A stretch of 64,000 nt of DNA from Dehalococcoidia bacterium (GTDB lineage: Bacteria > Chloroflexota > Dehalococcoidia > Tepidiformales > Tepidiformaceae), in NCBI GenBank assembly GCA_020853755.1, contig JADYYG010000051.1:119188-183187 (forward strand). The letters are read 5' to 3'. Numbering within the stretch: the stretch's first letter is position 1; the number at the start of each line of letters is the position of its first letter. A program made the position numbers and the translations under genes. Positions 26,425 through 34,464 of the stretch are shown one piece after another. Below the pieces are notes generated by a model that worked only from the letters and a program-made list of their open reading frames with translations, was not told the origin of the DNA and made no database searches.

Positions 26425-27362
26425 GCGAGCCGCACGTCGCCATCCTCACCGTGACCACGAATGCAGCCGGGCACCTCCCCGTGTTCTTCGGTGCGCTCGC
26501 GCGCGCCACCTATCCGAACTGGTCGCTCACGGTGGTGGACAACGGTTCGAGCGACGGTTCGGCGGCGATCGTGAAGCAGCGTTGGCCCGCGGCGAACCTG
26601 CTTCGGAACAGCGCGAACCTGGGCTTCACCGGCGCCTGCAACCGCGCCCTCGAAGCGATGCAGGACGACCCGGCAATCGACTACGTCCTCTTTCTGAACG
26701 ACGACACCGAGGTCACACCGGGCTTCATCGAGCCTCTCGTCGCCCGGGCCGAGGCGTTCGCGGCGAAGGGCCAGCCTGCGCTCGTCGCGCCGAAGACCTT
26801 CCTCGCCGGCCGCGAAGGCATCCTCGATGATTCGGCCGGGCAGTTCGACTGGTGGCGGGGCGCGTGGAAGCGCCGGGTTTATGGCCGCGCCGAGACCGCC
26901 GCGGACAACCGCGCTCGCCGAATCGATAACGCCAACCTGTCCTGCCTGCTCGTCCCGCGCGAAACGTTCGCCAGGGTTGGCCTGCTCGATGACGCCTTCT
27001 TCGTCTACTACGACGACACCGACTTCTGCCGCCGGGCGATCGATGCGGGCTACGCGGTGATCTACGAACCGGCCTCGGTGGTGTTCCACCAGAAGGGGGC
27101 CACGCTCGGTGGGCAGTTCTCGGCGTTCGGCTGCTACTACCTCTCGCGGAACCGGCCCTACCTGGTGCGGAAGCACCAGCCGTGGCCGCGCTTCGCCGTG
27201 TTCTTCGCCTACTACCTCGCGACCCGGGCTGCCCGCAGCGCGCTCTGGCTGGCCAGCGGCCGCCGGGACCTTGTGGCGGCGACGGCAGCAGGCCTGCGCG
27301 ACTTCACCCTCAACCGGATGGGTCCGCGCCGGGGTTCGGCGCAGGCCCACCCGGGGGCATAG
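26421..27362 (+). CDS. Glycosyltransferase family 2
   Basis: A 313-residue GT-A enzyme of the rhamnosyl- or galactofuranosyltransferase type. VAILTVTTNAAGHLPVFFGAL, VVDNGSSDGSAAIV, NSANLGFTGACNRAL and the metal-binding FLNDDTEV are intact; DDAFFVYYDDTDFCRRAIDAGY is the acceptor-side motif. GTG 26421 overlaps the previous stop as GTGA, so it was chosen over GTG 26403. Probably adds sugars to the polymer exported by the upstream ABC pair. Confidence 0.92.
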   Translation: MSEPHVAILTVTTNAAGHLPVFFGALARATYPNWSLTVVDNGSSDGSAAIVKQRWPAANLLRNSANLGFTGACNRALEAMQDDPAIDYVLFLNDDTEVTPGFIEPLVARAEAFAAKGQPALVAPKTFLAGREGILDDSAGQFDWWRGAWKRRVYGRAETAADNRARRIDNANLSCLLVPRETFARVGLLDDAFFVYYDDTDFCRRAIDAGYAVIYEPASVVFHQKGATLGGQFSAFGCYYLSRNRPYLVRKHQPWPRFAVFFAYYLATRAARSALWLASGRRDLVAATAAGLRDFTLNRMGPRRGSAQAHPGA

Positions 27363-27365
27363 CGC

Positions 27366-27938
27366 TTACCAGGGGTTGTCGAAGCGCTCCCGGAAGGTGA
27401 CCTCGCGCACCGGCTTACGACGATTCCGCCCGAGCTTCTCCGCCGGCCAGCCCATCGGGATGATGGCGAACGGGATGACGTTCTCCGGCAGGCCGAGAAT
27501 TGGCCGGACCTCGGCCTCGCGTTGCTTCCAGCGGGTGGTCAGCACCGTTCCCAGCCCCAGGGCGTGGGCGGCGAGCAGGAGATTCTGGACGGCCGGGTAG
27601 ACCGAGGCCGCGAGCGCCGTCGCGCCCCCAACGCCGCCGCCGAAGGCGTCTTCGGCGCAGACCGCGATGAGGACCGGAACGTCGGCCCAGGCCTGCCGGT
27701 CCGGTCCGCCGGATGGGTACATCTGCTGGCCGAGGCCGTCGAAGATGGCGCCGAGCGCGCCTTTGGTCTCACGCTCGCGGATGACGACGAACCGCCACGG
27801 CTGGAGGTTACGGGCGTTCGGCGCGCGGGTAGCGGCCTTCAGCACCTTCTCGATGTCGGAGTCGTCAACCGGGCGGTCGTCGAACTTGCGTACGGCGCGC
27901 TGGGTGGCGACAAGGTTTTCGAAATCAGCAAAGTCCAT
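27366..27938 (-). CDS. Nitroreductase family protein
   Basis: A 190-residue FMN-dependent flavoprotein. QRAVRKFDDRPVDDSDIEKVL (FMN phosphate contact), ATRAPNARNLQPWRFVVI and IPFAIIPMGWPAEKLGRNRRKPV at the C-terminus are the conserved blocks. Reduces nitro groups or quinone-like substrates with NAD(P)H. ATG 27938 has GGAGCAGG about 6-13 nt upstream and TACTGAT as possible -10. Convergent with the glycosyltransferase gene, 3 nt apart. Confidence 0.9.
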   Translation of the reverse strand: MDFADFENLVATQRAVRKFDDRPVDDSDIEKVLKAATRAPNARNLQPWRFVVIRERETKGALGAIFDGLGQQMYPSGGPDRQAWADVPVLIAVCAEDAFGGGVGGATALAASVYPAVQNLLLAAHALGLGTVLTTRWKQREAEVRPILGLPENVIPFAIIPMGWPAEKLGRNRRKPVREVTFRERFDNPW

Positions 27939-28004
27939 GGGGCCTGCTCCAAGAGTTGCCGATCAGTATCTCATTCCTGCCACGACGAATGGAGGCAACG
28001 ACTG

Positions 28005-28032
28005 CTTGACATCGGTGATACCATTCGGGTCA
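28005..28032. promoter_or_regulatory. Imperfect inverted repeat TTGAC...GTCAA before the DUF1326 gene
   Basis: TTGACATCGG at 28005 and CGGGTCAA ending at 28032 form the arms of an imperfect palindrome about 23 nt before ATG 28055. TTGACA is also a consensus -35. This could be a regulated promoter. Confidence 0.35.
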
Positions 28033-28054
28033 ATCTGCAATATGGAGTCTGCTC

Positions 28055-28654
28055 ATGTCCTGGCATCTCTCGGGCGAATACTTTGAGTCGTGCAGCTGTG
28101 ACGTCCTTTGTCCCTGCATCACATCGCAGGCGCAGGCTTCCCCGACCCCGGGTTACTGCTCCTTCGTCATGGGACTCAAGATCGAACAAGGTGAACATCA
28201 GGGCGCCCGGCTTGACGGGCTAAACGTCGCCATTCTGGGGTGGGCCAATGGGCCGATGGCAATGGGCGACAGCTCCGGCGAGGTCTATCTGGATAGCCGG
28301 GCGACGCCTCCACAGCGCACCGCGCTTGAAGACCTCATGTCGGGCAGAGCTGGCGGCGCACCCGCCGCCCTGTCCGGGTTCATGCCCAAGTTTCTCGGGT
28401 TCAAGACCGCGGCCATCTCGTACTCTGCCGATGGGAATACAAAGCGACTCTCGATTGAAGGGGTCGGTCAACAGGAGGTCTCGGGCTTGCCGGGCATGGG
28501 CGGCGAGACGCTGGTGCTAACGAAGACAGGGCACCCCATTGCTGACGACATCGCTGTCGCGAGGGCAACGAGCGCCACCTTCAAGGACGAGCACTTCACG
28601 ATCGACAATACGGGTAAGAACGGCCACTTCGCACCGTTCAATTGGAAGGGCTAA
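28055..28654 (+). CDS. DUF1326 domain protein
   Basis: A 199-residue protein with the family signature WHLSGEYFESCSCDVLCPC at residues 3-21 (Cys13, Cys15, Cys19, Cys21) and a C-terminal FKDEHFTIDNTGKNGHFAPFNW. The Cys cluster suggests metal binding, but no activity is established for the family. Start ATG 28055. It is followed without a gap by a DUF2182 membrane protein, the usual genomic partner. Both genes are less GC-rich than their surroundings, which hints at acquisition. Confidence 0.85.
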   Translation: MSWHLSGEYFESCSCDVLCPCITSQAQASPTPGYCSFVMGLKIEQGEHQGARLDGLNVAILGWANGPMAMGDSSGEVYLDSRATPPQRTALEDLMSGRAGGAPAALSGFMPKFLGFKTAAISYSADGNTKRLSIEGVGQQEVSGLPGMGGETLVLTKTGHPIADDIAVARATSATFKDEHFTIDNTGKNGHFAPFNWKG

Positions 28655-29431
28655 ATGGCTCGCAGCGGAACCGTCGGGTTCCCGGCGGATCGCCGACGGT
28701 CGATCGTCCTCGCGCTCCTGCTGTTGTTGGCCGGGGTGGCTTGGGCTGTGATGCTCGCACGCGAGATGCCCATGGAAGACGACGGCAGGATGCTGACCAT
28801 GGGGTTCGGCTTCCCGCTCTTCGTCGTGACCTGGGCGTTGATGATGGCCGCAATGATGCTGCCCTCGATGTCGCCTATGCTCGATGCATTCGTGCGCATC
28901 CAGCAGCGCCATCGAGAACTTGGGAACCGGGTCATCCCACCGATGGCGTTTACCGCCGGGTATCTCGTTCTGTGGGGTCTCAGTGGCGTGGTTGCGTTTT
29001 TCCCGGCGCGCTGGCTGGAGGACTACGCGATGGAGCGCGACTGGCCGGCGAGCCACCTCGCCCGTGCCGGTGGCGGGCTAATCCTTGCTGCCGGTGTGTA
29101 CCAGCTCTCACCGGCCAAACGCTTCTGCCTCAGCCGGTGCCGGACGCCGATGTCGTTCATCGCCACGTCCTGGCGCGATGGCGCCGGTGGCGCTCTCCGG
29201 ATGGGTCTCGTCCACGGAGGTCTTTGCCTCGGTTGTTGCTGGCTGCTGGCCGCCATTCTTATTCCTCTCGGCATCATGAGCGTCGCAGCAATGGTCGCTG
29301 TCACAGCGCTCGTCTTTGCCGAAAAGGTCTTGCCCGCTTCCCTTCGCGTGACCGAAGTGTCTGCAGCCGCCCTTATCGCCTATGGTCTGCTTGTCCTCGC
29401 CGTACCCGGTGCACTTCCAAACCTAACCTGA
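28655..29431 (+). CDS. DUF2182 integral membrane protein
   Basis: A 258-residue predicted metal-binding membrane protein with about six hydrophobic segments. FVVTWALMMAAMMLPSMSPM and LVHGGLCLGCCWLLAAIL (with a CxGCC cluster) are the conserved family motifs. ATG 28655 abuts the DUF1326 stop codon, so the two form an operon. The combination of Met-rich and Cys-rich segments suggests a role with a soft metal such as copper, but that is inference. Confidence 0.88.
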   Translation: MARSGTVGFPADRRRSIVLALLLLLAGVAWAVMLAREMPMEDDGRMLTMGFGFPLFVVTWALMMAAMMLPSMSPMLDAFVRIQQRHRELGNRVIPPMAFTAGYLVLWGLSGVVAFFPARWLEDYAMERDWPASHLARAGGGLILAAGVYQLSPAKRFCLSRCRTPMSFIATSWRDGAGGALRMGLVHGGLCLGCCWLLAAILIPLGIMSVAAMVAVTALVFAEKVLPASLRVTEVSAAALIAYGLLVLAVPGALPNLT

Positions 29432-29462
29432 GCCGACGCGCACCCATCCACGACGTACCCTG

Positions 29463-29693
29463 CTAGGGCCGCCCGTCCACCCTTCGGCGGGCGAAGAGCA
29501 CGATGTAAAGCACGCCGAGCGGCACGACGATGTACCACAGCTTGATGGCGGCCACGAAGACGGCAATGGTCAACAGGATGGCGAGAATGACGCCGACCAC
29601 CACGATGCAGCCGAGGGCCGCGGGATAGCGCACGATGGCGATCCCGAGCCCGATGATGAAGCCGGCGAAGACCCAGTCGCGGGTGCGATTCAT
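29463..29693 (-). CDS. Small membrane protein
   Basis: A 76-residue protein with two long hydrophobic stretches (DWVFAGFIIGLGIAIV and ALGCIVVVGVILAILLTIAVFVAAIKLWYIVVPLGVLY) and a basic tail. ATG 29693 is preferred over the upstream ATG 29726 because GAGGGAG lies about 9 nt before it. I do not recognise the family. It is upstream-adjacent to DUF503 on the same strand and may share its transcript. Confidence 0.65.
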   Translation of the reverse strand: MNRTRDWVFAGFIIGLGIAIVRYPAALGCIVVVGVILAILLTIAVFVAAIKLWYIVVPLGVLYIVLFARRRVDGRP

Positions 29694-29762
29694 TGGTTGA
29701 GGCACTCCCTCGGGCCTCATTCTCACGGGCTTCGCGTCACCAGGTGACGACCCCGCTCCGGG

Positions 29763-30047
29763 TCAGTCGATGATTTCGGTTTCGACGTCGAGCACCTCGG
29801 CGTCGAGGCGCCACTCCTGGATGGCAGCGGCGATCGCCTGGACCTGCTCGTCCGCATGGCGGGCGTCATTCGAAAGCACCGCGGCGCCGATCGTCGCAAT
29901 GCCGGGCGAATCGAGGTCGTCGAGCTCGGCCACAGACGCATTAAAGGTGTGACGCAGCCGCTCGACGAGCGACTTCACGATCGAGCGCTTCTCTTTGAGA
30001 GTGCGGGATGGCAGTCGCAGGCGGACACGGACGGCGGCGATGGGCAT
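29763..30047 (-). CDS. DUF503 (YlxP-like) family protein
   Basis: A 94-residue protein with the family core: RLRLPSRTLKEKRSIVKSLVERLR near the N-terminus and AELDDLDSPGIATIGAAVLSND in the middle. YlxP-like proteins usually sit beside ribosome-maturation genes; here the neighbours are HicB and a small membrane protein, so that context is missing. ATG 30047. Confidence 0.9.
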   Translation of the reverse strand: MPIAAVRVRLRLPSRTLKEKRSIVKSLVERLRHTFNASVAELDDLDSPGIATIGAAVLSNDARHADEQVQAIAAAIQEWRLDAEVLDVETEIID

Positions 30048-30061
30048 CGCGATTCGGTCGC

Positions 30062-30307
30062 TCAGGCGGTGAGGCGCATGGCGCCCGGTTCAGGGATGGC
30101 TTCGCCTGCCGCGAGTGCCGCTTCGATCCAGCCCTCGATCGCGTCCTGCAGCATTTCCGTCGCCTCGATGATACTGGCGCCGGCGGTGACACAGCCTGGC
30201 AGCTCGGGCGCTTCGGCCAGGAACCCCTCGACTTCATCACCGCGGATAACCTTTTGGTACGGGCGCGAAGCCAACTGCCGCACAGCTTCCGGGTCAGGCG
30301 TCTTCAT
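30062..30307 (-). CDS. hicB: HicB-family antitoxin
   Basis: An 81-residue protein with the HicB fold: PYQKVIRGDEVEGFLAEAPELPGCVTAGASIIEATEMLQDAIEGWIEAALA and an IPEPG end. ATG 30307 overlaps the 3' end of hicA by 14 nt, the expected toxin-first order. It lacks a separate C-terminal DNA-binding domain, so repression of the module would have to come from the pair or be absent. Neutralises HicA by direct binding. Confidence 0.85.
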   Translation of the reverse strand: MKTPDPEAVRQLASRPYQKVIRGDEVEGFLAEAPELPGCVTAGASIIEATEMLQDAIEGWIEAALAAGEAIPEPGAMRLTA

Positions 30308-30533
30308 CGCCCGGCTGTCTCGTTTGCTCCAGGACGTGTCTGACATATATGGGCAGTATAGACCCCTGGCGAAAGGGCAAAGACAGCCGTTCGTTCCCTT
30401 TGCGATAGAAGGCGTGGCTCCCGCGTTGCCGTTCAAACGACCAACCGGAGAGCAGCAGTAACTGCTCGACATCGGCGAACGAGGCGTTCGCCGGTGCGTG
30501 CCGCAGCCTCCGCCAGAGCGCCCGCCGGTCCAT
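30294..30533 (-). CDS. hicA: HicA-family mRNA interferase toxin
   Basis: A 79-residue dsRBD-like toxin. FADVEQLLLLSGWSFERQRGSHAFYRKGNERLSLPF carries the catalytic His in GSHAFY, followed by PIYVRHVLEQ. ATG 30533 was chosen because the duplicated fragment at 30684-30722 ends in the same frame and because TAGACT (complement of 30541-30546) sits 7 nt upstream. The promoter's -35 position falls in a REP-like hairpin (30560-30581). It is the first gene of the pair with hicB. Confidence 0.87.
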   Translation of the reverse strand: MDRRALWRRLRHAPANASFADVEQLLLLSGWSFERQRGSHAFYRKGNERLSLPFRQGSILPIYVRHVLEQTRQPGDEDA

Positions 30534-30540
30534 CGTCGGC

Positions 30541-30546
30541 AGTCTA
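30541..30546 (-). promoter_or_regulatory. -10 element TAGACT, leaderless configuration (hicA)
   Basis: TAGACT ends 7 nt before ATG 30533 on the minus strand. An identical copy of element plus start codon is at 30720-30735. Confidence 0.5.
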
Positions 30547-30683
30547 CGGTGGTGGGTAGCTGCGAGGCACTGTCCTCGCAGAATGTCCATGGTTCACCGG
30601 CGGACGGGTTCGTGCGGGACCGCGTGGAAGGGCCTGTGCGACGGCAGTGCGTCGCAGCGCATCCCGTCGCCGTGGTAGGTAGC

Positions 30684-30722
30684 TGCGTGCCGCAGCCTCC
30701 GCCAGAGCGCCCGCCGGTCCAT
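30684..30722 (-). pseudogene. Duplicated 5' fragment of hicA
   Basis: Bases 30684-30738 match 30495-30549 exactly (55 nt), including the -10 element, the start codon and 13 codons of hicA (MDRRALWRRLRHA). The copy then runs into repeat sequence. It is a by-product of the tandem duplication of the repeat unit. Confidence 0.85.
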
Positions 30723-31370
30723 CGTCGGCAGTCTACGGCGGTAGGTAGCTGCGAGGCACTGGCCTCGCAGAATGTGGGTGCGGTTCACCGGTGCGCCGGT
30801 TCGTGCGGGATCGCGTGGAGGGGGCTGTGCGACGGCAGTGCGTCGCAGCGCATCCCGTCGCCGTGGTAGGTAGCTGCGAGGCACTGCCCTCGCAGAGTGT
30901 CCGTGGTTCGCCTTGGTGTGCCGTTTGTGCGAGAGGGCCTGTGCGACGGCAGTGCGTCGCACCTACCTGCTACCCGCGTGGTGCGTCCGTCGCAAAGGGC
31001 CCCGTGCGACTCGTGCTCGTGCGAGGGCGGTGCCTCGCACCTACCGGGGGTGTTTGCGGCCGGCTGTGTTGTTTCGGCTTTCCCGGCGAATCCTGTGGTA
31101 ATGGTGGGTAGCTGCGAGGCACTGGCCACGCAGAATGGCCGTGGTTCGCCTCGGTGCGCCGGTTCGTGCGGGACCGTGTGCGAGGACCTGTGCGACGGCA
31201 GTGCGTCGCACCTACCTGCGAAGTGCGTGGTGCGTCCGTCGCACAAGGCCCCGTGCGTCTCGTGCTCGTGCGAGGGCGGTGCCTCGCACCTACCGGGGCT
31301 ACCGGGGTGTTCGGGGCAGGGCGCGCGCACCGCGTATTTCGAGGGTTCCGGGCGGGTGCGGCGGCATCGT

Positions 31371-31401
31371 TTTCGACTCACCCGGGCGCATCACGTAGAA
31401 T
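31371..31401 (+). promoter_or_regulatory. Promoter of the acyl-CoA ligase gene
   Basis: TTCGAC at about 31372 and TAGAAT at 31396-31401 with an 18-nt spacer. The 36-nt leader carries CCGGAG about 8 nt before the start. Confidence 0.5.
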
Positions 31402-31437
31402 TCGGCGGCACTGTCATAGCCACTGTCCGGAGTTTTT

Positions 31438-33012
31438 ATGAACACTATCGAGTTCCTGCAGATCTCCTCCGCGGTCGTCCCCGACCGCGAAGCGCTGGTG
31501 GAAGTGGGTGGCCCAAATGACCAGCGCATCACCTACGAACAGATGTACCCGCGCGTGGTCAAGCTCGCCAATGCGATGCAGGGCCTTGGCCTCGAACAGG
31601 GCCAGAAGGTTGCGACAATGGCGCAGAACAGCGCCGACTTCGTCATCACCTACTACGCCTGCGCCATGCTGGGCATCACCTTCGTCCCCCTGAACTACCG
31701 TTCAAAGGACGAAGAGCTGACTCACATGCTCAACGTCTCCGAGTGCCAGGCCGTCTTCGTTTCGGACCGCTACCTCGACCTCGTCGACCGTATCCGGCCG
31801 TCGCTGACCACGGTGAAGCACTTCGTCAGCTACGGGACCGGGCGCGACGGCTTCGAGGTCTACGGCGACCTCATTGCCAATGCGGGCGAGGACGAGATCT
31901 GGACCGAAGTCGACGACAAAGACGCCACGATCATCATCTTCACCTCCGGCACGACGGCGCTCCCCAAGGGCGTCCAGCTGACCTACCTGGATATGACGGC
32001 CTACGTCACGAACCAGCAGCCAGCCGACCCGGAGCTGCACGAGAAGCTGCTCGCTTCGGCCCCCTTCTTCCACGTGGCCGGGGCGACGGCGATGATGCTG
32101 GCCATCTGGTGCGGGCGCACGCTCGTCATCCTGCCCCAGTTCACCCCGGAACTCTGGCTCAAGGCCGCATCCGAAGAGGGCGCAACCCACGCCTTCGTCG
32201 TCCCGACGATGCTCAAGCGCATCATGGAAGTGCCGGACTTCGACAGCTACGACCTTTCGGCGATGCGCCAGATCACCTATGGCGCGGCGCCCATGCCGTA
32301 CGAGGTGGTGCGTAAGGCCTGCGACGTCTTCTCGCCGCGCGGCATCGGCCTCATCAACGCCTACGGCCAGACCGAATCAACTGCCACCCTCACCTTCCTC
32401 GGACCCGAAGACCACGACCTGCGCGAGGACACCGAGGTCAAGGAGCTTCGCCTGCGCTCCGTCGGCAAGCCGATGCCCGACGTCGAACTGGGCATCATGG
32501 ACGAACGGAACCGGCTGCTCCCGCCCGGCTCGGAAGGCGAAATCTGCGTCCGTTCGGACCGCGTGATGAAGGGCTACTTCAAGCAGGAAGACGCCACCAG
32601 CACGGCGATCATCGACGGCTGGCTGCACACCGGCGACGTCGGCAAGATCGACGAAGGCGGCTATTTGTTCATCACCGGCCGCAAGAAGGACCTCATCATC
32701 CGCGGCGGCGAGAACATCTCCCCCGGCGAAATCGAGAACGTGCTCGAAGCGCACCCCTCGGTGGAAGAGGCCGCCGTCATCGGCGTGCCCGATGTCGAGT
32801 GGGGCGAAGTGGTGAAGGCGATCATCGTGCCCAAGAGCGGCAAGGCGGTCACGGCCGAGGAGATCAACGCCTACGCCAAGTCCCAACTCGCCTCGTTCAA
32901 GGCCCCGCAGTACATCGCCATCGTCGGTGAACTGCCCCGCAACGCCATGGGCAAGGTCCTCAAGACGGATCTCCGCAAGGAATACGGCACGCCGACGAAC
33001 GACGGCATTTAG
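31438..33012 (+). CDS. Acyl-CoA synthetase, AMP-binding (long/medium-chain fatty acid type)
   Basis: A 524-residue adenylate-forming enzyme that activates a carboxylic acid to its CoA thioester. Motifs: IIFTSGTTALPKGV (P-loop; the usual SGTTG.PK reads SGTTALPK), YGAAPMP, INAYGQTESTA, HTGDVGKIDEGGYLFITGRKKDLI, GGENISPGEIE and the catalytic Lys in PRNAMGKVLK. Start codon lies 36 nt after a clear -10. The specific acid is unknown. With the crotonase at 919 it fits lipid or xenobiotic acid catabolism. Confidence 0.93.
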   Translation: MNTIEFLQISSAVVPDREALVEVGGPNDQRITYEQMYPRVVKLANAMQGLGLEQGQKVATMAQNSADFVITYYACAMLGITFVPLNYRSKDEELTHMLNVSECQAVFVSDRYLDLVDRIRPSLTTVKHFVSYGTGRDGFEVYGDLIANAGEDEIWTEVDDKDATIIIFTSGTTALPKGVQLTYLDMTAYVTNQQPADPELHEKLLASAPFFHVAGATAMMLAIWCGRTLVILPQFTPELWLKAASEEGATHAFVVPTMLKRIMEVPDFDSYDLSAMRQITYGAAPMPYEVVRKACDVFSPRGIGLINAYGQTESTATLTFLGPEDHDLREDTEVKELRLRSVGKPMPDVELGIMDERNRLLPPGSEGEICVRSDRVMKGYFKQEDATSTAIIDGWLHTGDVGKIDEGGYLFITGRKKDLIIRGGENISPGEIENVLEAHPSVEEAAVIGVPDVEWGEVVKAIIVPKSGKAVTAEEINAYAKSQLASFKAPQYIAIVGELPRNAMGKVLKTDLRKEYGTPTNDGI

Positions 33013-33032
33013 CAGTCAGGCAAGGTTGCGGC

Positions 33033-33053
33033 GCCGGAGGTTCAACCTCCGGC
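33033..33053. terminator. Stem-loop after the acyl-CoA ligase gene
   Basis: GCCGGAGGTT, one loop base, then its exact complement AACCTCCGGC: a 10-bp stem 21 nt past the ligase stop and shared with the convergent MFS gene. No T-run follows. Confidence 0.55.
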
Positions 33054-33088
33054 GGCGGACCACCGGCCAACGCACTATCTGGTTCGAA

Positions 33089-34420
33089 TCAGCCCGCTGC
33101 GGAGGCCGGCGCAGCCTCGCGGGAGTACATGCGCTCGCTCTCGAGTTCGGCGAGGGCGGCTTCGCGACTCGTGACATCGATGTGGCGCAGGGCCCGGCTG
33201 GCGAAGTAAATGGCCACCGCCAGCAGTGCCGTCGCCACTGAGGCGCTCGCCACCGCCACGCGCACGCCGAAGGCTTCGGCCACAATGCTGACCGGCAGCG
33301 TCCCCAGCGGAGTTAGCCCAAAGGTCATCATCATCAGGCTCATGACGCGCCCCCGCACCGCGTCCGGGATGAGGACCTGGATGATCGTCCCGTTCGTGGT
33401 GTTGAAGACGTTCGCGAAAACATCGGCGATGAGCACGAGCGGCAGGGCGAGCAGGAACCACGGGCTGAAGGCGAAGAGGAAGAGGGTGGCGGCGAAAGCG
33501 AGCAGGGTCGACATCATGAGGCGCAGCTTCGTCTGCGATTCGCCTGCCCACGCCACGTAGAGCGAGCCGAGGATGCCGCCGAACCCGGCGAACGCCTGGA
33601 GCAGGCCGAGGCCGCCGTCGCCCACCTTCCAGACGTCCTCGGCAAACACCACGAGGAGCGACTGGAACGGCATCGCCAGCAGGATCGGGACGATCGAGAG
33701 GACGAGGAGCGCGCGAACTGGCGCATCGCCGGCGACGTACTTCATCCCCGCGGCAAGCTCGCTGAGTACAGGTTGGCGCGCAGCGCCTTCAGCCGGGACC
33801 GACTTCGAAACGCGCGACATCGAGACCAGCGCGGCGCTGTAGAGGACGACGGCCATCAGGTAGACCCATTCGACGCTGGTGAGGGCAACGATCGTGCCTG
33901 CGAGCACGGGTCCGACCACGCGCGCCGCATTCATCGCGCCCATCTGGAGCGCCATCGCGTTGCTCAGCCCCTGGCGGCCGACGATATTCGCCACGATCGC
34001 CTGGCGCGCCGGCATGATGAACGGGAAGAGGCAGCCCATGAAGAAGACGACGAGCAACAGATGCCAGAACTGGAGGTGACCGGTGAGCAACAGCACGAGC
34101 ACGAACAGTTCGTTGCAGAGGAGCAGCGCCTGACCGGTCATGATGAGGCCGCGCCGTTCCATCCGGTCGGCCAGAACGCCCCCGAACGGCGAAACCACCA
34201 GCATCGGGATGGCCACGGCGAGGTTGATGATGCCGAGCGCGAGTTTGCTGCCGGTCAGGTCGTAGGCAAGGATGGAGCGCACCAGGAACTGGCCGTTCAT
34301 GGCGAAGAAGAAGGCGATATTCGAAGCGTAAAGCCAGCGGAACTGCTGGTGACGCAGCGAGGCAAACGCGCTACCGCTCGACGGGCCGTGGTGGTCTGCT
34401 TCGCGCGGAGCATGCGCCAT
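33089..34420 (-). CDS. Major facilitator superfamily transporter
   Basis: A 443-residue MFS protein with about twelve hydrophobic segments. The family loop is visible as FGGVLADRMERRGLIMTGQ between helices 2 and 3, and FIMPARQAIVANIVGRQGLSNAM and QVLIPDAVRGRVMSLMMM are typical of the TMEM175-unrelated enterobactin/macrolide-efflux-like clade (MFS_3). Substrate unknown. ATG 34420 is 6 nt after TAGGCT (complement of 34427-34432), a leaderless arrangement. Confidence 0.9.
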   Translation of the reverse strand: MAHAPREADHHGPSSGSAFASLRHQQFRWLYASNIAFFFAMNGQFLVRSILAYDLTGSKLALGIINLAVAIPMLVVSPFGGVLADRMERRGLIMTGQALLLCNELFVLVLLLTGHLQFWHLLLVVFFMGCLFPFIMPARQAIVANIVGRQGLSNAMALQMGAMNAARVVGPVLAGTIVALTSVEWVYLMAVVLYSAALVSMSRVSKSVPAEGAARQPVLSELAAGMKYVAGDAPVRALLVLSIVPILLAMPFQSLLVVFAEDVWKVGDGGLGLLQAFAGFGGILGSLYVAWAGESQTKLRLMMSTLLAFAATLFLFAFSPWFLLALPLVLIADVFANVFNTTNGTIIQVLIPDAVRGRVMSLMMMTFGLTPLGTLPVSIVAEAFGVRVAVASASVATALLAVAIYFASRALRHIDVTSREAALAELESERMYSREAAPASAAG

Positions 34421-34426
34421 CTTGTT

Positions 34427-34432
34427 AGCCTA
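34427..34432 (-). promoter_or_regulatory. -10 element TAGGCT, leaderless configuration (MFS)
   Basis: TAGGCT ends 6 nt before ATG 34420 on the minus strand. Confidence 0.45.
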
Positions 34433-34464
34433 GCACGAAATACCCCTTATCAACGCCGGGACTT

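Larger units (their letters stand above)
30495..31293. repeat. Array of ten REP/REPIN-like hairpins
   Basis: Ten hairpins share one design: GTAG, then an 8-bp stem [C/G]TGCGA[G/C]G around the loop CAC[T/C]GN. Forward copies: 30560-30581, 30749-30770, 30874-30895, 31112-31133. Inverted copies: 30637-30656, 30828-30847, 30941-30962, 31019-31040, 31190-31211, 31268-31289; the last four end in CTAC. Stem pairs covary (outer C-G or G-C; seventh G-C or C-G), and one forward copy (31112) carries a single mismatch. Forward and inverted copies alternate, as in REPINs. The first two units are a 189-191 bp tandem duplication containing hicA promoter sequence. This accounts for nearly all of the 904-bp gap between hicA and the acyl-CoA ligase; no gene is visible. 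Confidence 0.8.

Noticed and set aside
30495..31293. Considered as a CRISPR array
   Set aside because: The repeated units are palindromic and alternate in orientation, spacing varies, and the sequences between them are themselves related.
30785..31381. Several open frames of 60-200 codons inside the hairpin array
   Set aside because: They are translations of the repeated sequence in several frames with no conserved fold.
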